Assembly (NCBI GenBank): GCA_041940425.1
Contig: JBGTSF010000024.1
Span: forward strand, 1-64,000
Direction of reading: 5' to 3'
DNA: 64,000 bases
Origin: DATHTS01 sp041940425
GTDB taxonomy: Bacteria > Acidobacteriota > Blastocatellia > Pyrinomonadales > Pyrinomonadaceae
Under the pieces are notes generated by a model that was given only the letters and a program-made list of their open reading frames with translations, searched no databases and was not told the DNA's origin. Made by a program: the position numbers and the translations under genes. Position 1 is the stretch's first letter; the number at the start of each line of letters is the position of its first letter. Below, in pieces: positions 57,943-64,000 of the stretch.

Positions 57943-60465
57943 TTAATGAATTGTTGGGATAGAAACCAAATTGTTGATGGCGGATAATAGTTCCTCTAAC
58001 TCGACGGGCTTTGGAACAAACGAGTTAAATCCAGCCGAAAGCGCGCGGGCGCGGTCTTCGGCTCTGACATATGCGGTCAAAGCGATCGCCGGAATATTCA
58101 TTTTAGCCGCATCTTCGAGAGAACGGATTTTTTTTATCAGCGAAAATCCGTCTCTTTCCGGCATTGCCAAATCGGAAACCAAAATTTGCGGTTTAAACCA
58201 ATCTAAAACATCCATCGCATCTTCGACCGATTCGGCGGTTTGCACGACCAATTTGTATTCGGAAAGTAAAACTTCCAGCATCTGAAGCGTGTCGAGATTG
58301 TCGTCAACCAGTAGAATCTTTACTCCCGCCAGTGCCGGATACGGTTTGCCAATGCTGTTGTCGCTTTCGACTGCTTTTTCGTTTTGAGTAATTTTTGCCG
58401 GGCTTTCTGATTTCTTGTGAGCCGCGACCGGAAGTTTGATCGTAAAAGTCGTTCCGCGATTTTCACCCGCGCTGTCGGCATAAACAATGCCGCCGTGCAA
58501 TTCGACAAGATGTTTCACGATCGCCAAGCCCAAACCGAGTCCGTTATGCCGCCGCGTGCTGGTGCCGTCGCCCTGCCGGAAACGATCAAAGATGAACGGA
58601 AGAAATTCGGGATTTATGCCTTGTCCGGTGTCACCGACTTCGATTTCCAGATCGGTGACGGATTTTTTCAGATTTATTTTTACCTGACCGCCGGAAGGCG
58701 TGAACTTAATCGCGTTGGAAAGCAGATTCCAGACGACCTGTTGAAGCCGGTTCGCGTCGCCCATCACATAGCAAACTGACGGTTCGATGATAACTTCGAG
58801 ACGGATGTCCTTTGAATCCGCCGCTAGGTGAACGGCATCAACCGCCGAATGTATGACTGATGAAATATCAACTGGTGCGATATTCAGACGGAGTTTGCCG
58901 GAAATCACTCTTGAAACATCGAGCAAATCTTCGATCAGACGGGCTTGCGAATGAGCGTTTCGGGCAATCGTATCAACCGCACGCATTTTGGTTTCACTGT
59001 CCAGACCGTCTTTGAGAAGCATACTCGACCAGCCGATTATGGCGTTGAGCGGCGTTCGCAGTTCGTGCGAGACGGTAGCCAGAAATTCATCTTTCAAGTG
59101 ATTGGCGTTTTCCGCTTCGGCACGCGCCAGTTGCTCGCGGATCAGAAGTTTTTCGCGCTCTTCCAATTCCTGCCGCACTTTTTGATGGAGTTGAGCATTT
59201 TCGATACTATCGGCTGCCATCCGCGCGTAGAGATCCATCAGCCTGACTGCTCTTTCGGACGGGCGGCGAGCCTCCCGGAAATGAACCGTCAAAACTCCGA
59301 TGATATTTCCGTTGCGAGCGATTAACGGCGTGCTGTGGCACGCAAGATAACCCGCCGTTTGTGCGGCTTCACGATATTCTTCAAATATCGGATCGGTGTA
59401 AACATCTTCGACGATTATCTGCCGTCTTTCTTGATAACAAACTCCGCACGCGCCTTTACCCGGCGGAATAATGCCGACATTTTCAAGTAATTTTTCATCA
59501 AATCCGCGCTGAGTTTTGTTGACGAGTCCGCCGCTTTCTGACTCAAACAAAGACAAAACTCCGAGATCGGTTTTTTGAACGTCGAGAGCCGCCTCCAGAA
59601 TTTGTCCGAGCAAAAAATCGAGATCGAGGATTCCTGCAAAACTCTTGCTTAATTGATGCAGACGGCGCATATCGTCAAGCTGTATTTCAAGTTCATCCTT
59701 GACCGCGCGGAGATTTTCCTCGGCATTTTTTCGGTCTATGATCTCAGCTTCCAGACAAGCCGCCTTATGCTGTAAAAGCGAAACGGCGAGAAGCTGTTTT
59801 TCCGCCTCATCCAAAGTAATATAATTTTCGGTCGGGATAACATGCGTGTGCTTTTGACAGATGTTTTGAAAAGATTCGGATAAACGGTTATTGCTGAAAT
59901 ATCCGAGCGGATAAGCGCAAAAAAGTATAAACGGCTGGTTTTTATTCAGTTCATTCCAAAGCCTTTCAACCTCAACCGCCGCTTTGGAATTATTGGCGGC
60001 GACGAGCAAAGCGACCATTTCACCGAAAATGCGAACCCGGCGACCGCTTGCCGATGCCGTTTTGACGATGCTACCGATCACCTCGTCAAAACGTCGGGCA
60101 TCGGGAAAACCGTCAACCATAAATTCGGAATAGGTTTCAAAAGCATCGAGAAGATTATACTGCCCGGATTTTTGAGCTTGAATCGTATCGTGTCCGGCAT
60201 TTTGTAAAAAGCCGTCCAATGCTTCGCGGTGTTCCTCGGTTGCGACGACGACGCAGGAATCGCCGGAATCGAGACCTTTGCCGATAAAATCGCCGAGGGA
60301 ATTTATCAGAAAATTGTCGTTTTCGTAAAATTGGACAAAATGTTCCGATTCGATTGTGCCGTGAGAGACGGAATAAGGGCGAACGAGTCCGTTACCGTTG
60401 GAATGAGAGTTACCGTTACCCGAATTTGAATTGTCTTCCCTCACCTTGCTCAATTTAACCTCCAA
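57943..60465 (-). CDS. Hybrid histidine kinase with MEDS and GAF sensors
   Basis: 840 residues. An MEDS domain (residues ~30-210: SEHFVQFYENDNFLINSLGD, DSGDSCVVVATEEHREALD) is followed by a coiled coil, a GAF domain (~285-425, with C residues in GKGACGVCYQERRQ), HisKA with phosphoacceptor His in ATVSHELRTPLNAIIGWSS, HATPase (NLLSNAIKFTPSGGQV, GLGLGLAIVKHLVELHGG) and a REC domain (ILLVDDNLDTL, LVSDLAMPERDG). There is no separate response regulator or DNA-binding domain. MEDS domains are linked to methanogen/methylotroph sensors and to hydrocarbon sensing. The ligand is unknown. Confidence 0.94.
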   Translation of the reverse strand: MEVKLSKVREDNSNSGNGNSHSNGNGLVRPYSVSHGTIESEHFVQFYENDNFLINSLGDFIGKGLDSGDSCVVVATEEHREALDGFLQNAGHDTIQAQKSGQYNLLDAFETYSEFMVDGFPDARRFDEVIGSIVKTASASGRRVRIFGEMVALLVAANNSKAAVEVERLWNELNKNQPFILFCAYPLGYFSNNRLSESFQNICQKHTHVIPTENYITLDEAEKQLLAVSLLQHKAACLEAEIIDRKNAEENLRAVKDELEIQLDDMRRLHQLSKSFAGILDLDFLLGQILEAALDVQKTDLGVLSLFESESGGLVNKTQRGFDEKLLENVGIIPPGKGACGVCYQERRQIIVEDVYTDPIFEEYREAAQTAGYLACHSTPLIARNGNIIGVLTVHFREARRPSERAVRLMDLYARMAADSIENAQLHQKVRQELEEREKLLIREQLARAEAENANHLKDEFLATVSHELRTPLNAIIGWSSMLLKDGLDSETKMRAVDTIARNAHSQARLIEDLLDVSRVISGKLRLNIAPVDISSVIHSAVDAVHLAADSKDIRLEVIIEPSVCYVMGDANRLQQVVWNLLSNAIKFTPSGGQVKINLKKSVTDLEIEVGDTGQGINPEFLPFIFDRFRQGDGTSTRRHNGLGLGLAIVKHLVELHGGIVYADSAGENRGTTFTIKLPVAAHKKSESPAKITQNEKAVESDNSIGKPYPALAGVKILLVDDNLDTLQMLEVLLSEYKLVVQTAESVEDAMDVLDWFKPQILVSDLAMPERDGFSLIKKIRSLEDAAKMNIPAIALTAYVRAEDRARALSAGFNSFVPKPVELEELLSAINNLVSIPTIH

Positions 60466-60756
60466 AAGGTCTTTAATAAACTACTAAATTCCTCGTTTCC
60501 TGCCGAATTTTACTACATTTGTTATAGATTCTTCAATTTTTTTTCACAAAAAAATATCTGAAATACCGATAAGTAAGATTGTCCGTTTTTTTTTTGAATT
60601 TGGGGAATTACATTTTTTTTAACATTGACTTTAATTTCTAATTTTTTTTCATCCAAAAAAAATTCGATTTTGCAAAGCTAATTCTGATATTTTGTTTTTT
60701 CCGCCGCCGCGCATATAATACCCGAAATTCGTTCTAAATGATTTTAAGGAGAAAAT
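60466..60756. other. AT-rich divergent promoter region
   Basis: No gene in 291 bases. There are several long T runs. A likely promoter for the methyltransferase gene sits at 60692-60719; nothing clear is visible for the kinase. Confidence 0.5.
60692..60719 (+). promoter_or_regulatory. Candidate promoter of the methyltransferase gene
   Basis: TTGTTT (60692-60697) and a perfect TATAAT (60714-60719), 16 bp apart. AAGGAG (60747) and the ATG at 60757 follow. Confidence 0.45.
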
Positions 60757-61773
60757 ATGCAGCCGCAAACAAGCCCTTCGCCGGAATTATTTTGGGAAAC
60801 TTTGATTTCATATCAGAAAACCGCCGCGATCAAATCAGCCGTCGAACTCGACATTTTTTCAAAGATCGCCGACGGCAGACACACCGCCGACGAGATTGCC
60901 GAAGCCTGCGGCGCGTCCGAGCGAGGCACGCGCATTTTATGCGACGCGATGACGATTCTCGGTTTTTTGACGAAAAACGGCGAACGCTACGAACTGACCG
61001 AATCGAGCGCGTTTTTTCTGACGCGCCAATCGCCCGCGTTTTTCGGCAGTGCGGTTGATTTTATTCTTTCCGAAACACAGCGCGCGGGTTTTGACAAACT
61101 GACCGAAGCGGTCAAAAAAGGCGGCACGGCGGTCGAGGAAAATATGGGCTTGGAGCCGGAAAATCCGATGTGGGTTACGTTCGCGCGCGGGATGATGGGC
61201 TTGATGATGCCCGCCGCTTCGATCATTCCCGAACATCTGGATTTTGATGCCGACAGCGAATTGAAAGTTCTGGACATCGCCGCCGGACACGGTATTTTCG
61301 GCATCAAAGTCGCGCAAAAATTTCCGAAAGCCGAAATCTTCGCGCTCGATTGGGCGAATGTTCTGGAAGTCGCGCGGGAAAACGCGGAAAAATTCGGCGT
61401 TGCCGACCGCTTTCATACAATCGAAGGAAGCGCGTTCGATATCGAATTAGGAAAAAATTACGATGTCGTTCTGATCCCGAATTTTCTGCATCATTTCGAT
61501 AAGCAAACGAACGAGACGTTTTTGCGAAAGGTTCACGCATCGCTCAAGGAAGATGGAAAAGCCGTAACGCTCGAATTCATCCCGAACGACGACCGCGTAT
61601 CACCGCCGCCCGAAGCGATGTTTTCGCTCGTTATGCTCGCTTCGACTCCTTCGGGCGAGGCATATCCATTCTCGGAATACAAGGAAATGTTCGAAAACGC
61701 CGGATTTGCGAACAATCAGCACATTCCTCTTCCCGATCTGCCGCAGCATCTGATCATTTCGACGAAAAGTTAA
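60757..61773 (+). CDS. SAM-dependent O-methyltransferase-like protein
   Basis: 338 residues. A winged-helix dimerisation domain (residues 1-100, SAVELDIFSKIADGRHTADE) precedes a Rossmann methyltransferase domain with motif I VLDIAAGHGIFGIKVAQKF, LDWANVLEVARENAEKFGV, and IPNFLHHFDKQTNETFLRKV. It is similar to the acetylserotonin/hydroxyneurosporene methyltransferase family of natural-product biosynthesis. No other biosynthetic genes surround it. The start has AAGGAG. The substrate cannot be inferred. Confidence 0.92.
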   Translation: MQPQTSPSPELFWETLISYQKTAAIKSAVELDIFSKIADGRHTADEIAEACGASERGTRILCDAMTILGFLTKNGERYELTESSAFFLTRQSPAFFGSAVDFILSETQRAGFDKLTEAVKKGGTAVEENMGLEPENPMWVTFARGMMGLMMPAASIIPEHLDFDADSELKVLDIAAGHGIFGIKVAQKFPKAEIFALDWANVLEVARENAEKFGVADRFHTIEGSAFDIELGKNYDVVLIPNFLHHFDKQTNETFLRKVHASLKEDGKAVTLEFIPNDDRVSPPPEAMFSLVMLASTPSGEAYPFSEYKEMFENAGFANNQHIPLPDLPQHLIISTKS

Positions 61774-61795
61774 GAATTTAGCCGCGAACAAACAC

Positions 61796-61837
61796 GAAAG
61801 GACACTAAAATAAAATCTATTTATTTGGTGTCCTTTC
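61796..61837 (+). terminator. Hairpin after the methyltransferase gene
   Basis: Perfect 10-base arms GAAAGGACAC (61796-61805) and GTGTCCTTTC (61828-61837) surround an AT-rich loop. No T tract follows, so termination is likely but not certain. Confidence 0.5.
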
Positions 61838-61862
61838 ATATACCTACGTGGATTTGAAATAT

Positions 61863-61878
61863 TTTCCGCATCTGCCGG
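61863..61878. repeat. Direct repeat copy 1 (flanks the PKD-protein gene)
   Basis: TTTCCGCATCTGCCGG, followed two bases later by GACCT. The second copy starts at 63970. The 16 bases are identical. Confidence 0.75.
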
Positions 61879-61924
61879 ATGACCTACGCGTCAATTGGCG
61901 CGGGTTTCATCCTCCGGTTTTCAC

Positions 61925-63421
61925 TTACGGCGACAGCACGTTTAATGCCGCATTCAGTTTCTCATAGATGGACGCTTGAGCCTCGCAGTCTATCACCCAA
62001 TCGCGCCCCGCACCGTTCCCGTCGGGACTTCCCCGAAGAACGCAGCCGTCAGTCCGCTCGATTGCCTGTCTTAACTTGCTTCGCGCTTCTTCCAAATCAC
62101 CCGCCCGGAGCGCGGCGAGAGCTTGCGTCAGGAAGTTCTGCAGCGCCTGACGGTTTCCCTTCGTCGTTACCTGTTCCAATGAAAGCGAACCGAGCAGGTT
62201 GAGCGCGGCGGCAATCTGGTCGGCGGCAAACTGCCCGGGTGAAATCGCCGAAATAACCACGCTGTCAACAGAAATCTCGCCGAACGGATCGCGGACGGTC
62301 AGCGTCGCTGTGTAGCTGCCCGATGCAGTCGGGGAAAAGGTCGGGTAAACCGTATTAGAACCCGAAATCGCCGCCGGATTGCCGTCCGGCGAGGTCAGAA
62401 TCCACGAATACTCAAGCGGATCGGAATCTGGATCGTAGCTCGCCGAGCCGTCCAGCATTACGGGTTGACCGACAAACGCTCCCAGGTCTGCGCCCGCATC
62501 GGCGACCGGCGCGGCGTTTAGCGAGCTGATGACGACCGTATCGGGCGCGCTTGATTGTCCGTCCTCGTCCGTAACGATGAGGCTGGCGACATATTCGCCC
62601 GGCAAATCGGCGACGAACTGCGGGCTTATCGTATCGCTGTCGGTCAAAACAGCCGCACTACCCGCGGGCATTTCCGACAGCGTCCATGAAAAATTCAAGT
62701 CGCCGGTCGGCGTATTGTCGTCCGAGGACGCGCCGCCGTCAAGCGTGACGGTCTGACCGGCGTGGATGGTTTGATCCGCTCCTGCGTCGGCGGTCGGCGG
62801 TTCGGAAGCCGCCGCTGACAGCGGATTGAACTTCAGATCGTCAAAGGCGATGTTGGACATTGTCTGTGTCAGACGGACGGAATGAATATTCGGAACGGAG
62901 ATACTGAGCGTCAGACCGCCTGTTACATCCGCCGCCCTTACGCTTCCTAATGACGCGCCGTTCACGTTAAAGGCTTCCATCGTCGCCGAGCCGGTTGACG
63001 CAATTTGATCGCCCCGAATCGAAACGAAATTCGTTACCGCCGGAGTGGAAGGCGAACCGGGCATTGTAAAAGTGATGACAACCGGCTGGTTGTATTTGAC
63101 GAAGTTCGAGGCGTTGACGCCGCCCATGCCTCGGACCCCGCTCGTCGCGTGTCCCGAATTGAGCAATATCACGGCGACATAGCCTGCCGTCGAACTAAAG
63201 CTCACGCCGTCGGACATCTGCAGTTGTGTGCTGAGCCGCGCGCCCGTCGGGATCGCGCTGCCGTCCGGGTATAAAGCCGTCGCCGTAATGCCGGGAATGC
63301 TCTCGAAATTAATCAACACCTCGCCGACCGACGCTTGTGCCGGAGCGGCGAAAAGAGCAAAACATAGTATTAACGTGCAGATTTTCGTTCTAAAAAGATT
63401 ATTCTTCGCATTTATTTTCAT
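61925..63421 (-). CDS. Exported protein with two PKD domains
   Basis: 498 residues from ATG 63421, six bases after GGAGG (a directly preceding ATG at 63424 is only three bases away). A signal peptide (FRTKICTLILCFALFAAPAQ) precedes a beta-rich N-domain (residues ~30-200), then two PKD-type domains (PPTADAGADQTIHAGQTVTL and APVADAGADLGAFVGQPVML) and a C-terminal helical domain with Cys in DGCVLRG and VIDCEAQAS. PKD domains serve binding in surface proteins. The codon use is clearly more GC-rich than neighbours, so recent acquisition is possible. Confidence 0.87.
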   Translation of the reverse strand: MKINAKNNLFRTKICTLILCFALFAAPAQASVGEVLINFESIPGITATALYPDGSAIPTGARLSTQLQMSDGVSFSSTAGYVAVILLNSGHATSGVRGMGGVNASNFVKYNQPVVITFTMPGSPSTPAVTNFVSIRGDQIASTGSATMEAFNVNGASLGSVRAADVTGGLTLSISVPNIHSVRLTQTMSNIAFDDLKFNPLSAAASEPPTADAGADQTIHAGQTVTLDGGASSDDNTPTGDLNFSWTLSEMPAGSAAVLTDSDTISPQFVADLPGEYVASLIVTDEDGQSSAPDTVVISSLNAAPVADAGADLGAFVGQPVMLDGSASYDPDSDPLEYSWILTSPDGNPAAISGSNTVYPTFSPTASGSYTATLTVRDPFGEISVDSVVISAISPGQFAADQIAAALNLLGSLSLEQVTTKGNRQALQNFLTQALAALRAGDLEEARSKLRQAIERTDGCVLRGSPDGNGAGRDWVIDCEAQASIYEKLNAALNVLSP

Positions 63422-63826
63422 CATGATCCTCCTCTTTTCCTGAGTTAAATTTTTCTTGTTACAATAACTGCGGTTTCCGAAATTAACCGCCTTACTTCCG
63501 CAATGATCCGCAGGCTTTCAGGTTTTGCTGAAATCAAATATACAAACGCGGTTTATCGCCGTCTGTAAGCAAAAGGTTAATTTCTTTTAGCAGGAAAAGT
63601 CCTTTGAATTCGATAAGAAAATCAAAAGAAAACTATAAGAATGCGATTAGAAGGCGGGTGAATAATCTGAACAGTCGTATGTATTTGAAAACGCGAAAGT
63701 TCGCGTTCGGGGAATAGGTCCCCGGCGGGCAGGAAAAATTCATTTGCGCGCGGGAAAACCGTTTCCGGTTATTGCCGGAGTGAAGAGAAATGACTCAAAT
63801 AGTGATAAAAAATTCGGTGAAATAAT

Positions 63827-63894
63827 TTAACCGCTGAAGACGCCGAGAAGTCGCAGCGAGGCGCGGAGAAAATCCCCGCGTCTTCAGCGGTCAA
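63827..63894. repeat. Long inverted repeat, probably a repetitive palindromic element
   Basis: Arms 63827-63843 and 63878-63894 (17 bases) pair with one mismatch. The core is ACCGCTGAAGACGC-like and the centre is rich in GAG/CGC. Such short palindromes are often multi-copy. Confidence 0.8.
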
Positions 63895-63969
63895 ATACTG
63901 CGCTGAACAACACAAATTTACACACTTTCCCAAAAATTCGATTTGATTGACAGAACTTCGCCGCGATTA

Positions 63970-63985
63970 TTTCCGCATCTGCCGG
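63970..63985. repeat. Direct repeat copy 2
   Basis: TTTCCGCATCTGCCGG, identical in 16 bases to 61863-61878, followed two bases later by GACCT in both. The flank on the right is cut by the window end. Confidence 0.75.
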
Positions 63986-64000
63986 GCGACCTTCTGCACT

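Larger units (their letters stand above)
63425..64000. other. Gene-free region with palindromes at the window end
   Basis: No gene in 576 bases. It includes the promoter region of the PKD gene, a small GGGGA/TCCCC hairpin near 63710-63726, a long inverted repeat (63827-63894) and the second copy of the direct repeat at 63970. Confidence 0.6.

Overview
The window looks like a chromosomal segment of a Gram-negative-type bacterium of moderate GC. The mix of families (VIT/VWA, YCF48-like, WG-repeat, MEDS-histidine kinase, VOC clusters, minor pilins, FHA/kinase/PP2C signalling) suggests Acidobacteriota, perhaps Blastocatellia-like. That placement is an inference from protein flavour; there is no rRNA in the window. 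One tRNA is present. I see no CRISPR array, transposase, integrase or phage module.

Layout. 1-1083: the end of a secreted repeat protein. 1206-3212: argS. 3214-9381: a complete trpEDCFBA operon without trpG, preceded by a Trp-codon-rich leader peptide and an attenuator-like terminator. 9654-10685: DAHP synthase. 10768-13094: a membrane protein, then an XRE repressor divergent from a SWIM-Rad52 fusion gene. 13470-15310: a VOC/DUF1579 operon. 15390-18380: an M16 peptidase pair. 18499-28484: tRNA-Val, a 16-codon leader peptide with four consecutive Thr codons, thrS, infC (AUC start), rpmI, rplT, pheS and pheT. Three unrelated genes sit between pheS and pheT. 28618-35029: fhaA-like, pbpA, rodA and PP2C on the minus strand, resembling the actinobacterial pstP/rodA/pbpA cluster. 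35248-40564: minor pseudopilins ending in a giant PilX-like protein. 40716-43244: Ser/Thr kinase plus an FHA protein. 43262-47585: isoaspartyl peptidase, copper P-type ATPase and its MerR regulator. 47702-50237: arginase-fold protein facing a GAF/subtilase pair. 50442-63421: S41 protease, YCF48-like and VIT/VWA exported proteins, M50-like protease, LOG protein, hybrid histidine kinase, methyltransferase and a PKD-domain protein.

Main points. Two amino-acid-responsive leader peptides (Trp before trpE, Thr before thrS) indicate ribosome-mediated regulation of tryptophan synthesis and of a tRNA synthetase operon. A second theme is short tandem words of 7, 8 or 9 nt, often facing a reverse-complement copy. 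They occur between genes and in frame inside pheT, copA and the asparaginase gene, recalling cyanobacterial heptanucleotide repeats. The SWIM-Rad52 gene has a strong internal Shine-Dalgarno and start that could give a second, Rad52-only product, and a palindrome over its promoter suggests repression by the divergent XRE protein.
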